A stretch of 36,409 nucleotides of DNA. Origin: CAJBLF01 sp041663325. GTDB taxonomy: Bacteria > Patescibacteriota > Gracilibacteria > Absconditabacterales > Absconditicoccaceae. The stretch spans positions 1 through 36,409 of the forward strand of contig JBAZRN010000012.1 in NCBI GenBank assembly GCA_041663325.1, given 5' to 3'. The notes under the pieces are model-generated. The model searched no databases and had not been told where the DNA came from. It was given only the letters and a program-made list of their open reading frames with translations. A program made the translations under genes and the position numbers. Position 1 is the stretch's first letter; each line of letters starts with the position of its first letter. This document shows positions 11,675-20,858 of this stretch, piece by piece.

Positions 11675-11971
11675 ATGTATAAAGGCCTCATTGTTAATGC
11701 TAAGGTAGATGATATATTTGATCGACTTGCACCAAATAGCATCATAAGAATTGTTGTAAAGTTAGAAGATGATAATATTCTTGCTATAACTCATTATAAT
11801 GAAATGTGTGCCGTCATCGGATATAACACAAAAGATGATGAAATTATCAAAGAAATTGAAGTCCCTGATGATCTCATTGTCAAGGCCCTTGCTTTGGTTA
11901 AAGCAGAAAAAGAATTCAACGATACACGAGCCATTTTTGATTCTCTTTTGAAAAGTTGGCAAAACAGTTAG
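11675..11971 (+). CDS. Small hypothetical protein, 98 aa
   Basis: ATG 11675 to TAG 11971, with no in-frame TGA. The sequence is acidic and mixed alpha/beta: an N-terminal half with short beta-like strands (LIVNAKVDDIF, IIRIVVKLEDDNILAITHY), then IIKEIEVPDDLIVKALALVKAEKEF and a C-terminal helix. There is no signal peptide or membrane segment. The family is not recognised. A strong terminator starting at the stop codon supports a real single-gene transcript. Confidence 0.7.
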   Translation: MYKGLIVNAKVDDIFDRLAPNSIIRIVVKLEDDNILAITHYNEMCAVIGYNTKDDEIIKEIEVPDDLIVKALALVKAEKEFNDTRAIFDSLLKSWQNS

Positions 11972-11998
11972 CCCAGCGTTTTCGCTGTGGCTTTTTTT
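11970..11998 (+). terminator. Rho-independent terminator
   Basis: AGCCCAGCG-TTTT-CGCTGTGGCT forms a 9-bp stem with one bulged T and a TTTT loop, followed by seven T. It overlaps the stop codon of the 98-aa gene. Confidence 0.9.
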
Positions 11999-12013
11999 AT
12001 TTTTATTTTTTAA

Positions 12014-12105
12014 GTCGATTGCAATATCGCTGAATGAAGCAATTATATCAAAGAGTATCAATTCTCAATGAATATGAAGAGGCAATCGACGAGGGGTTTT
12101 TTGGT
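12014..12105 (+). ncRNA. Possible structured RNA closed by a 9-bp inverted repeat
   Basis: GTCGATTGC (12014-12022) is perfectly complementary to GCAATCGAC (12082-12090), enclosing about 60 bases, and is followed by GAGGGGTTTTTTGG. A closing stem with a T-run downstream fits either a small RNA or an extended second terminator. No known RNA family is recognised. Confidence 0.3.
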
Positions 12106-12128
12106 TTCTTTTTTTACCTGGGAGAAAA

Positions 12129-12161
12129 AAAGAAACGCCCAGCCGGCGAGGCGATAGAAAA
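12129..12161. repeat. Dispersed GC-rich repeat, copy 2
   Basis: The core AGAAACGCCCAGCCGGCGAG followed by GCGATA matches the copy at 3447-3479. Confidence 0.6.
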
Positions 12162-12240
12162 GAAAAAGATCAATTAAGTCAAATTTGAAAAACAAAAAAA
12201 ACTGAGCTTTCACACCCAGTCCTTCCTATATTTGTAGTTG

Positions 12241-12298
12241 ATTTCCACCTTCCACCTTCCACTTTCTACTTTCTACCTTCCACCTTCTACCTTCCACT
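12241..12298. repeat. Pyrimidine-rich tandem repeat (TTCCACC / TTCTACC)
   Basis: About eight imperfect 7-base units rich in C and T. The secY stop codon (TAG, 12287) falls inside it, so the last codons of secY come from the repeat. Confidence 0.7.
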
Positions 12299-13633
12299 AT
12301 TCAACGTATTTAAATCTATTTTATCATATCTTTGCATAAGCATATCAGTCTTTATTTTGCTCATAATATCCTGCACTACTCATACGATGATGATGACTCA
12401 GGAACCTGTAACGACTACAGGAAGCGATCCGAGTGATTGTACCAATGTTTGGACAAATGGAATATAATTGAGAAGATAACTATAGATTCCTATAAACGCC
12501 AATCAAGCTCATCACCAAAGACAAAGATGCATAAGGATTCCATTGATATATTTTGCTGTCTCTTTTCATGGTCTGATGCCTGGGACAAATCCTCCTCTTT
12601 TCTGAATATTGTCAGCTATTTTTTCTGGAGAGAATACAATCAAGGTATAGAAGAACGTAAACACGATAATTAATGCAAAATAAAGAACAATAGCAGGGAT
12701 TCAAGGTTGTTGAGTATATATATTAAGATTAGCCTCTATCCAATTTGCCATACTGACTAATCTGGTATTCATAGGCTGAAACTGAGTAATAAGCTTAGAT
12801 AATAAGTAAGGGAATGAAACAAATGCGATAGAGAAGATAATAGGCACCATTCCTACAGGATTCATAGGGATAGGCAATGAAGATGATTCTTCTACTCTTC
12901 CTCTTCTTGCATAAATAACAGGTATCTCTTTGATGGATTTAAGAATAAAGATAGAAAGCAATACTAATCCAAGCACGATAATAAGCATAAATAAGGTAAC
13001 GCCTACAAAATTATTTGCTCCCGCCATACTAGAATATATTTTTTGAGTAATTCCAGATACGATAGATGCAAAGATCAAAAGCGATACACCATTGGAAATA
13101 CCTTTCTCTGTAATCAATTCTCCTATCCGCATAAGCAATACTGATCCAACCGTCATCGTAAATGCAGTAACGATAAGACTTAATGGTGCTGTACTGATTA
13201 CATGTCCTCCAAGAAGATAATTGATAAAAAACACCATTCCGATAGATTGAAGAAATGCTAATGGTACAGACAAATATCTCGTATATTGTTGAATTTTTTG
13301 TTGTCCAGATTCTCCCTGTTCAGTAAGTTCTTCAAGTTGTGGAACTACAGAACCAAGAAGTTGCATAATGATTGATGCGTTGATGAAAGGAGCTAATCCT
13401 ACAGCAATCAAAGCAAACTGATCTAATGATCCTCACAAAAGCATAATAAAGTATCCTACTCCAGAAGTACTAGTACTAATAGTTTTGGACATAAGAACCG
13501 TAATATCTACAAATGGCACAGGAACAAATACCAAAAGCCTATACAAAGCAAGCATCACCAGCGTAAAAATAATCTTCTTTTTTATGCTAGGATTTTCTCG
13601 TATCTCTTGAAGCTTTTTTAAGAATTTTTCCAT
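12287..13633 (-). CDS. secY: Preprotein translocase subunit SecY
   Basis: 448 residues. SecY is the channel of the Sec translocon in the inner membrane and works with SecE/SecG and SecA or the ribosome. The N-terminus is amphipathic (MEKFLKKLQEIRENPSIKKK). It is followed by about ten hydrophobic helices, including GLAPFINASIIMQLL (the helix 2 region), GISNGVSLLIFA and the loop YARRGR before PMNPVGMVPIIF. The C-terminal part reads VPGIRPGKETAKYI and YLLNYIPF, both SecY hallmarks. TGA-Gly codons are at 13433, 12701, 12566, 12512, 12509, 12503, 12398 and 12380. Start: ATG 13633, not the TTG just upstream. It is last in the cluster, 26 bases after rplO. Exported proteins elsewhere in the window depend on it. 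Confidence 0.95.
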
Positions 13634-13659
13634 CAAAAAGTGATAAGAAACTTAAAAAA

Positions 13660-14373
13660 TTATTTAGTTTTTTTAGCAGTAGGCTTTTTAGCAGCTGGTT
13701 TAGTTTCTTTCTTCTCAACTATTTTTTTAATAACTGGTTTTTTAACGACTGGCTTAACTTCTTTCTTCGCAACTTTTGCTTCAACTAATTTTTTCTCAAT
13801 CACGGCTTCATGCTTTATGCTTTGAGCTTTCGGCTTTAATAATTTTTGAGTTTTAATTTTTAATTTTCAGACCTTAGATTTAGGATCCCTTATTACTTTA
13901 ACAGGAGCTTTCCTTGATGCAGAATGAACTGTTCCAGGTTTTTCCATTTTGATTTTTGCGCCAGCAGAAAATGCATCAATGTCTTTGAAAGTAAGATGTT
14001 TCGCATAATCGCCATGCGACAAAAGCTTAACAAAAGCTGTTGCAGATTTTATATATCCTAAGTCTTTCAAAAGTTGTTTAGTGATTTCCATCACATCAGA
14101 AATCCTTGAGTCAGCATCAAGTGTGCCAAGATTGATAATCACAACATCTTTTACGAGTTTGTAATATCTTGTAAATCATCTTGCTTTAGGCAATCTCTGA
14201 ACGATAGATGTTTGTCATCCTTCAAAAAATGGCTTCATAGAAAATCAGCTTCTAGATTTTTGTCCTTTGAGTCCTCTTCCAGAATAATTTCCTGTTCCTG
14301 TGCCATTTCCTCTTCCTCTTCTCCTTTCCTTATCCTTAAGTCATTTGCTTCTTTGTAATTCATTTATTTTCAT
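13660..14373 (-). CDS. rplO: Ribosomal protein L15 with long Lys-rich tail
   Basis: 237 residues; usual length is about 145. The N-terminus matches L15: MKINELQRSKGLKDKERRRG, then RGNGTGTGNYSGRGLKGQKSRSG (a Gly/Arg-rich rRNA-binding extension). The central part has KPFFEGGQTSIVQRLPKARG. L15 binds 23S rRNA late in 50S assembly. From about residue 165 the protein becomes a low-complexity Lys/Ala/Pro/Val/Glu tail ending KKETKPAAKKPTAKKTK, like a histone-H1 tail. A tail with a very similar end is on S5, the neighbouring gene. TGA-Gly codons are at 13867, 14176, 14215, 14245 and 14341. rpmD, usually just upstream, is absent. Confidence 0.95.
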
Positions 14374-14403
14374 TGCAGAATAGTATAAGATAATAAATAG
14401 TAT

Positions 14404-15168
14404 TTATTTTTTGGTTGGCTTTTTTGTCGCTGGTTTAGCTTCTTTCTTTTCAGCTTTTATTTCTTTTTTCTCGGCTTTTATTTCTTTCTTTTCAAGCTTA
14501 ATTTCTTTTTTCTCAGTTTTTAACGTTTCCATTTTTCCATCTTTCAATATTTCAACGGGGACTTTTTTAATCACAACCCCAGGAACAATTCACACTGATT
14601 GTTTTGCTTGTATCTCTGTAACCGCTGATGACACTTCTCTTGTACGTTCTGCTTTTTCTTCAGTATCTTCATGTTTTACCTTTTGCACAAGACGCTTATT
14701 GAAATGATCAGCATGTTTATAAGAAGACAATGCTTTGACAGCAGCCATAGCATTATTTAGTTTATTATTTGATCACATGATTTTAGATAATACATTTTCA
14801 AATCCTGCAAGTTCTAGAACGGCTCTTACAGAAGATCCAGCTTTCAAACCAGTACCCGCTGTAGCAGGCAAAATTTTGATCACACATGCTTTATATTTTG
14901 TTGTCGTAGAATAAGGAACAGTTTGATTTCCTGTAATAGGCACAATAAACATATTCTTATATGCCTCACGAGAAGCTTTGCTTACTGCAGCTTGAACATC
15001 TGGTCATTTGGAAACACCTATTCCAATTTTTCATTTTTTATTTCCGACCAAAATAGTAGCCCTAAAGGACATTTTCCTTCCTCCCGTAGTTACTCTCGTG
15101 ACTCTTCTGACTTCCAGAAGGAGCTCATCAAACTCTTTTTTTACCTTATCTTTGTTTCAAGGTCTCAT
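14404..15168 (-). CDS. rpsE: Ribosomal protein S5 with long Lys/Glu-rich tail
   Basis: 254 residues; usual length is about 165. S5 is in the 30S decoding region and affects fidelity. The N-terminal double-stranded-RNA-binding-like domain is clear (RVTRVTTGGRKMSFRATILV, GKIGIGVSKGPDVQAAVSKA). So is the C-terminal domain (ILPATAGTGLKAGSSVRAVLELAGFENVLSK). After about residue 155 comes an extension: a charged linker, then four KKEIK-like repeats and the end KKEAKPATKKPTKK, close to the L15 tail. TGA-Gly occurs in KGKIG, KGP and at three other sites. Start ATG 15168. Confidence 0.95.
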
Positions 15169-15195
15169 GAAAAACAATTGTTAAAGTGATAAAAT

Positions 15196-15285
15196 CATAA
15201 ATGATAAAGTCTAATAACTAAGGTTTAAGGTCTAATATTTTTCTAACGACTAAAGACTAATAACTAACGACTATATAGCTATACC
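15196..15285. repeat. Spacer repeat of CTAA(A/T)GACTAATAACTA type
   Basis: Imperfect units of 8-12 bases (AAGTCTAATAACTA, AGGTCTAA, ACGACTAAAGACTAA) between rplR and rpsE. Similar material is in the spacers at 15668-15700, 16285-16320, 17090-17130 and 21836-21872. At several of these the TAG stop of the upstream gene is part of the repeat. Confidence 0.7.
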
Positions 15286-15630
15286 TCATATTCTAATTCA
15301 ATCGACCAATGCCTTTACTCTTCCATGATAAAGATTTCCATTTCTATCAAATGCAGCTTTTTCGATGCCTTGCTTTTTCATAAGCACAGCCAATGCTTCT
15401 CAAGCTTTTTGTGCCGTATCGCTTTTTGTTGTTCCTTTGATATCTTTATCGGAAATATGACAAAGTACCTTACCAGTCGAATCAATGACCTGCGCTTTCA
15501 TATACCTATTTGATTTATCTACGATTACTCTAAAATCAGGATAACTTGATTTTATCTTCGCGTTAATTCTTTTCTTTCTCCCAAGAAACTTTCTCATGTG
15601 TTCTTTTATACGTTTTGTGATTTTCAACAT
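15271..15630 (-). CDS. rplR: Ribosomal protein L18
   Basis: 119 residues, typical length. L18 binds 5S rRNA in the central protuberance with L5. The sequence reads MLKITKRIKEHMRKFLGRKKR at the basic N-terminus, then RVIVDKSNRYMKAQVID. The end FDRNGNLYHGRVKALVDGIRIGG is the conserved L18 C-terminus. TGA-Gly codons are at 15400, 15298 and 15286. The stop TAG at 15271 lies within the spacer repeat. Confidence 0.93.
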
Positions 15631-15700
15631 AGTACTATAATGATAAATGATAAATGATAATTTTTTCCAAAGTCTAAGGTCTAATGACTAAAGTCTAATA

Positions 15701-16246
15701 TTATTTCTTCGCTGATTTACCAGGTTTCAATTTAATATATTCATCAAAATATCTGATTCATTTTCCTTTGTATGGTTCTGGTTTTTTGAGCGCCTTGATT
15801 TTTGCGGTATATTCTCCAAGATATTGTTTATCAATACCACGTAAGGTAATAATATGATTCCCTTTCGCATCTTGTTCAACCTTTGTTTCAATATTTTGTG
15901 GAATATCAAAATTTATTTTATGAGAAAATCATAGTGAAAAGATAAATTTTTTCCCTTCCATTTTCACAGCATAACCTACTCACATAACCAAAAGTTTTTT
16001 TTCATATCCTTTAGTTACTCCTTCGATCATATTTGCAAGCAAAGTTCTAGAAAGTCCCCAAAGATTTCGTTGATCTTCATTTTCTACAGAAGTGATAGCT
16101 TGAGTTCATTCAATTTTTATACTAACACCTTTGACAAATGTATGTGAAAGTTGTCACTTAGGACCTTTTACATTCACAGTAGAACCATTAATTTGAAGTT
16201 CCACTCCAGCAGGTATCTCTATAACTTTTTTCCCGATTTTAGACAT
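15701..16246 (-). CDS. rplF: Ribosomal protein L6
   Basis: 181 residues, usual length. MSKIGKKVIEIPAGVELQIN and VNVKGPKGQLSHTF form the first L6 domain. LVMGVGYAVKMEGKKFIFSLGFSH and the end KGKGIRYFDEYIKLKPGKSAKK form the second, which contacts the sarcin-ricin loop region where elongation factors bind. Several glycines are TGA-coded. Start ATG 16246, stop TAA 15701. Confidence 0.95.
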
Positions 16247-16314
16247 TATAGCACATATTTAATTATTAAAATAGATTTTCTTGTAGCTAAAGACTAACAG
16301 CTAAAGACTATCGA

Positions 16315-16719
16315 CTAATAAATTTCCGCAATGAGTTCTCCTCCAAGTTTCTTTTGTTTCGCTTCATGCGTAGGCATAAGTCATTGATTAGTAGATATAA
16401 TCCCTATTCCCTTCCCTCCAGCCACTGAAGTTATATTTTTATAGCTTACATACCATGGTCTAGAAGGTTTTGAAAAGAATTTTATATTCGGAACATCATC
16501 GACAGGATTGATCACCCTTTTGAGCGTAATATTGATATATTTCTTTTTTTCTTCTTCTTTAATATCAAATTTTTGAATAAATCTATATTGTTGAAGAAGT
16601 TCCAAAATATGGATCTTAAAATTAGAAAAAGGCACATCCTCTACAGAAGTTTTTCTCGCCATATATGCATTTTTGATTCTGATAAGCAAATCATGGATAG
16701 GAGCGTTAATATAGGTCAT
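16315..16719 (-). CDS. rpsH: Ribosomal protein S8
   Basis: 134 residues, usual length. S8 binds 16S rRNA helix 21 and in many bacteria represses the spc operon. PIHDLLIRIKNAYMARKTSVEDVPFS is the S8 N-terminal domain. SRPWYVSY and VAGGKGIGIISTNQGLMPTHEAKQKKLGGELIAEIY form the conserved C-terminal domain; the G before LMPT is TGA at 16381. Start ATG 16719. Confidence 0.95.
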
Positions 16720-16846
16720 TTACGAGGATAATTAATGATAAATAAATTGAATCAGTGAATAGTGAATAGTTAGAGTGTTGGTATTTTTTTATATAAATTT
16801 TTCCTTCATTTTTCACTTTTAGTTTTTCACTATTAGTTAATTTGGT

Positions 16847-17062
16847 TTACCAACTTGCTTTTCTTAGTCACATAATAGTTCCTTCTCTAGCGTATTTTCT
16901 CAGACAAACTCTGCAGCAACCAAAATCTCTGATATATGATTTTGATCTTCCGCATATTCTGCATCTATTATAATATTTAGTTGGCTGTTTAAGCGCTTTT
17001 AACGCAGTAAATCTCTGTTCGTACATTTTCCATTGTTTTACTTTTAATGAAGTTTTTGCCAT
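16847..17062 (-). CDS. rpsZ: Ribosomal protein S14, zinc-binding type
   Basis: 71 residues. The start is ATG 17062 (MAKTSLKVKQWKMYEQ); an in-frame start four codons earlier is less likely. CRICGR...CCRVC gives the two CxxC pairs of the zinc-ribbon (C+) S14, shorter than the zinc-free form. The end GTIMGLRKASW is the family C-terminus, with the Gly coded by TGA at 16868. It acts in the 30S head near S3 and S10. Confidence 0.95.
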
Positions 17063-17126
17063 GAGTAAATACACATAAATAATAAATATTTTCTAAGGTC
17101 TAGGTCTAACAACTAAGGTCTAAAGT

Positions 17127-17666
17127 CTATTTGAATACAAATCACAACGCTTCGAGTAAAGCTTTTGCATGTGCATTATCTTTAGTGGTAGTAACGATAG
17201 TAATTTGTAATCCCATAGTAGTCACGATATCATCCAATGAAAGTTCAGGAAAGATATTATAGTTAGGAAGTCAGATATTAAAATTTCCTTGTCCATCAAA
17301 GTTTTTTTCAGTAAACCCTGAAAAATCTCTAATCCTCGGCATCACTAATTTCATAAATCTATCAAGGAAATCATATGCTCTTTGTTTTCTTAATGTTGTT
17401 TGAAGCATCACAGGTATTCATTCCCTAAGCTTGAAATTTGAAATAGCTTTTTTTGATTTCAAAACACGAGATTTTTGTCCAGTGATTTTAGTAATAACTT
17501 TTTCAAATTCATCAAAATCCTTGAGTGATTTTCTCGTAGCCAAAGAACCTATTCCGATAGCAACGATAACTTTATCAATCTTTGGCACAGCATTGATATT
17601 TTTAATATCAAGCTTTTTTTGAAGGTTCTTAAGGATTTTTGTATTGAAAGCCTCTAATGTATTCAT
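17127..17666 (-). CDS. rplE: Ribosomal protein L5
   Basis: 179 residues, usual length. L5 binds 5S rRNA and contacts the P-site tRNA. NINAVPKIDKVIVAIGIGS, TGQKSRVLKSKKAISNFKLREG and RAYDFLDRFMKLVMPRIRDFSG are the standard landmarks. The end is GLQITIVTTTKDNAHAKALLEALGF. TGA-Gly codons are at 17418, 17271 and 17142. Start ATG 17666. Confidence 0.95.
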
Positions 17667-17695
17667 GAAGTCAGAATAAAGACAATAAAAGTGAA

Positions 17696-17989
17696 TTACT
17701 TTATAGTAAGTTTGAGTTTAGTAGTTTCTCTTGTTTTTTTTCATTTTTTATCAGTTATAATTTTGATTTTAGTCGCTTTCTTTTGGTCTTCAACATAATA
17801 CATAACATTCGACATATGCACAGGAAGTGTCTTTTTGATAAATCATTTGCCTTTCATGGCTTTTTTTACTTCATTGATTCATTTTACGATTATACGATCA
17901 TCATCCACAAATTTTTGGATCGTAGAAATTTTTCATTTATATTTTCCAGCGATCATGATCACAGGATCTCATGCTCTTAATTTTTTCAT
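17696..17989 (-). CDS. rplX: Ribosomal protein L24
   Basis: 97 residues. L24 starts 50S assembly by binding the 5' domain of 23S rRNA. The N-terminal KOW motif reads RAGDPVIMIAGKYKGKISTI. VKGINEVKKAMKGKGFIKKTLPVHMSNVMYY follows the family. At least five glycines are TGA. Start ATG 17989. Confidence 0.93.
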
Positions 17990-18015
17990 AGGCAATTATA
18001 TACAAAGATAAATCA

Positions 18016-18070
18016 TTTCTAAATTCTTTGGTATGTTTTTAAATTCTAAATTCTAAATTCTAAATTAGTT
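18016..18070. repeat. Short AAATTCTAAATTCTAAATT spacer repeat
   Basis: Units of 7 bases (TTCTAAA) in the spacer between rplX and rplN, related to the 13-base repeat at 11370 and 23530. Confidence 0.6.
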
Positions 18071-18077
18071 TTAAAGT

Positions 18078-18458
18078 TTACACTACTTCCTCCGCCATAT
18101 TAGTAATAGCTTTGTGTCAAAGTTGTCTAAGCTCTCTTGCTACAGGACCAAAAATTCTTTTTCCTATAGGTTTGATTTCTCCTTTTGCGTCTTTACTCAT
18201 AAGGATAACTGCATTATCACCAAATCTCACATACGTACCATCTTTTCTAGAAATCTCTTTTTTGATTCTCACAATCAACGCTTGAGAAATAGTTCCTTTT
18301 TTAATAGTACTTGTAGGCAAAGCACTCTTGATAGCTATCATAACCCTATCGCCAATTGTTGCAGTTTTTGCGTTAGATCATTTTAATATCCTGAATATTT
18401 GTCACTTTTTTGCTCAAGTGTTATCTGTTATAACGACATTTGATTCGTTTTTTAACAT
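18078..18458 (-). CDS. rplN: Ribosomal protein L14
   Basis: 126 residues, usual length about 122. L14 lies at the subunit interface and bridges to the 30S. VVITDNTGAKKGQIFRILKGS, ATIGDRVMIAIKSALP and YVRFGDNAVILM are conserved landmarks, and GKRIFGPVARELRQLG is the family C-terminal core. TGA-Gly codons occur in NTGAKKG, LKGS and at 18117. Start ATG 18458, stop TAA 18078. Confidence 0.95.
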
Positions 18459-18484
18459 GAGATATTATAATAATATAAATAAAA

Positions 18485-18742
18485 TTATGCTTTAACGATT
18501 TCTATAAATTTCCATTTTTTGAGTTTGCTTACAGGTCTGCATTCTCTGATCTTTATCATATCTCAAAGTTTAGAGACATTCTCTTCATCATGAGCGTAAT
18601 ATTTTTTCCTTACAATAAATCTCTTCTTATACAATGGATGCATCTTTACAGATTTTACCAAAACAGTACGAGACTTATTCGTCTTATCGCTAATAACTTC
18701 TCAGATAAGCTCCTTGATGCTTTTATTTCATATTACCACCAT
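18485..18742 (-). CDS. rpsQ: Ribosomal protein S17
   Basis: 85 residues. S17 is a primary 16S rRNA-binding protein with an OB fold. IGEVISDKTNKSRTVLVKSVKMHPLYKKRF and KLGDMIKIRECRPVSKLKKWKFIEIV match the family. The ATG at 18742 lies inside the 3' end of rpmC, giving a 20-base overlap in another frame. This suggests translational coupling and leaves the exact start slightly open. Confidence 0.93.
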
Positions 18743-18950
18743 GTTGTTCTTTGATTTTATGAGTTAAAACGGTATTTATTCTTGCAATTTTAATCTTAGT
18801 ATCACCTATTTTGTGAGTTTCTTTAAATCCCTTGATCGCATTTTTCATCTTATATGCATAGAGTTCTTGTTTGAATGTTCTTCTCATTTGGACAAGTTCT
18901 TTGATTGTCTTATCCTGCAATTCCGCTATAAAACTAGTTTTTTTTGCCAT
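18723..18950 (-). CDS. rpmC: Ribosomal protein L29
   Basis: 75 residues, slightly longer than usual at the C-terminus. The IAELQDKTIKELVQMRRTFKQELYAYKMKN helix and KIGDTKIKIARINTVLTHK match the two-helix L29 fold next to the peptide exit tunnel. It starts at ATG 18950 and ends at TAA 18723. It overlaps rpsQ by 20 bases. Confidence 0.92.
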   Translation of the reverse strand: MAKKTSFIAELQDKTIKELVQMRRTFKQELYAYKMKNAIKGFKETHKIGDTKIKIARINTVLTHKIKEQHGGNMK

Positions 18951-19014
18951 TGATAATATATTTTAAATAATAAATTTGAGCTTTAGGCTTTAGGCTTTAA
19001 GCTTCAAGCTAAGT

Positions 19015-19434
19015 TTATTTTACTTCTCCTCTTTCTATAAATTTTGCTTTAACTGATAATTTTTTGGATGCTTTGATCAATGCTTCTTTGGCAGCTTCTC
19101 TTGGAATCCCCATAAGCTCAAACATCACTCTCCCTTTTCTTACCGCTGCAGTATAAATATCCACATCTCCTTTTCCAGTACCCATCGGCATTTCAAGACC
19201 CTTCTTAGTAAATGACACATCAGGAAATATTCTAATCCGCATTTTACCTGTCTTTTTAATAGCTCTTACAATAACCTTTCTCGCAGCTTCAATTTCTTTG
19301 TTAGAAATATATGAACTTGTAAGCGCTTTGAGTCCATATTGTCAGAAAGCAACAGTAGATCCTCTAAAGCTTTTCCCTTTGAGTTGTCTAATGATAGGTT
19401 TTCTATATTTCCATCTTTTGGGTGTCAACAACAT
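19015..19434 (-). CDS. rplP: Ribosomal protein L16
   Basis: 139 residues, usual length. L16 helps shape the A-site of the 50S. MLLTPKRWKYRKPI, GSTVAFGQYGLKAL and MGTGKGDVD...AAVRKGRVMFEL are the family landmarks. The Gly in AFGQYG is TGA. Start ATG 19434. Confidence 0.95.
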
Positions 19435-19461
19435 TGTATTTTGATCAAAACAAATAAAATA

Positions 19462-20130
19462 TTATAAGCTGATTTTTTTATTAGTATTGGATTGTGATTT
19501 ATTGTAGAGAATTCATTTTTCTATCCAAACCTTTACTCAGAGCATCCCGTATTTTGTCCTTGCTTGAAGATAGAAATAATCAATATCTGATCTAAATGTT
19601 TGGAGTGATACTCTTCCTTCGATAAATTTTTCTGTCCTAGCGATATCGGTTCATCCAAGTCTTCATCCAACCTGGATTTTGATACCAGCAGCTCACTTTT
19701 CCATAACCTTTTGCAAAACATTTTTTGCTACTTTTCTAAATGGCATTCTTGCTTCAAGCTGTGAAGCAATAAATTCAGCCATAATTTTTGCTGATAATTC
19801 TGGAATTTTCACTTCCTTGATGATAACTTTCATATCTTTATGAAATTTATTTTTTAATGCTTCTTCAAATTCTTTTATTTTAGCTCAATTTTTACCCATC
19901 AATACCCCTACTTTTGAAGAAAAAATAATGATTTCTCACTCTTTAGCGGTCTTTCTGATTACTACTTTTGAAATACCTGCTCTAAGAAATGTATCATCTA
20001 CAAATTTTCTCATTTTAATGTCTTCAACGAAAAAATCCGCTCCTGTTCTTTGTTGCTTTGCGAACCATTCTGCAGGTCGTGACTTCATTATTCCTACTCT
20101 CATTCCAATTGGATGGGCTTTTGATGCCAT
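19462..20130 (-). CDS. rpsC: Ribosomal protein S3
   Basis: 222 residues, usual length. S3 is at the mRNA entry site and has helicase-like activity with S4/S5. MASKAHPIGMRVGIMKSRPAEW is the standard N-terminus. VGVLMGKNGAKIKEFEEAL is the KH domain with its GxxG loop (GKNG). GAAGIKIQVGGRLGGTDIAR and KYGMLGVKVWI form the C-terminal domain. Many Gly are TGA (for example 19936, 19885, 19537 and 19513). The stop TAA at 19462 follows an NTNKKISL tail. Start ATG 20130, nine bases after rplV. Confidence 0.95.
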
Positions 20131-20138
20131 AATTTTTC

Positions 20139-20501
20139 TTACTTAACATGTAAAAAGACTTTTACGAACGCCCTATATCTTACAAAATGACTTATTCTAG
20201 ACCTAGAAACAAATCTAATTCTTTGGATTTTTGGACCTCTGCCAATTTCTATTTTATGAACATATAATTTCTTTGCATCATAACTAGCGTTGGTTGTAGC
20301 GTTTGCATATGCAGATTTGATAACCTTGTACAAAAACTTTGCAGCTTTTTTGGGTAATACATTCAAAAGCGTCAACGCATCTTCTACTTTTTTTCATTTT
20401 ACCATCTGAGCCATCAATGCCATTTTTTTATCAGATACCAAGGCATATTTTAATGTGGCTGTCAGATTATTATCTACTGTTTTTTTTGTAGCGGTAACCA
20501 T
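20139..20501 (-). CDS. rplV: Ribosomal protein L22
   Basis: 120 residues. L22 lines the nascent-peptide tunnel. ALTLLNVLPKKAAKFLYKVIKSAYANA and IGRGPKIQRIRFVSRSR...HF are the conserved segments; the usual RAxGR loop region is changed to VSRSRISHFV. Start ATG 20501, stop TAA 20139. Confidence 0.94.
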
Positions 20502-20561
20502 AATACAAAGTTTTTAAATTATAAATTTTAAATTCTAAATTATAAATTCTTAATTCTTAAT

Positions 20562-20819
20562 TTAAAATGGGTGTCCTCTAAATGTTCTTGTAGGTACAAA
20601 TTCTCCCAATCTATGACCAATCATATCTTCTGTTACATACACACTTACAAATTGTTTTCCATTGTGGACAGCAAAAGTAAGTCCTATCATATCGGGAACT
20701 ATGTGACATGCCCTATCTCGCACCTTGATAACCTTTTTATCTCCAACCTCATTCATCTTTTTTACTTTTATCAATATTTTTTCATTCACATAGAATCATT
20801 TTTTTAGCGATCTTGCCAT
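20562..20819 (-). CDS. rpsS: Ribosomal protein S19
   Basis: 85 residues. S19 is in the 30S head and complexes with S13. MARSLKKG (Gly = TGA) and VIKVRDRACHIVPDMIGLTFAVHNGKQF...YVTEDMIGHRLGEFVPTRTFRGH are a full match in order. Start ATG 20819, stop TAA 20562. Confidence 0.95.
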
Positions 20820-20858
20820 AATAACTTAATGAATAATTAAAAGTTAATAATTAATAAT

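Larger units (their letters stand above)
11999..12286. other. Gene-free spacer between the 98-aa gene and the 3' end of secY
   Basis: 288 bases. It holds the 12014-12105 inverted-repeat segment, the second copy of the GC-rich dispersed repeat, and a pyrimidine-rich tandem repeat that runs into the secY stop. The flanking genes converge. No coding sequence is supported. Confidence 0.6.

Noticed and set aside
12437..12673. Open frame on the + strand, 78 codons
   Set aside because: It is antisense to the C-terminal part of secY, which is well supported with conserved motifs.
13640..13825. Hydrophobic open frame on the + strand
   Set aside because: Complement of the L15 tail.
14411..14707. Ser/Phe-rich open frame on the + strand
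   Set aside because: It is the complement of the Lys/Glu-rich tail of S5; the composition is explained by that.
15727..15909. 60-codon open frame on the minus strand
   Set aside because: Lies in another frame of rplF, which is complete with all landmarks.
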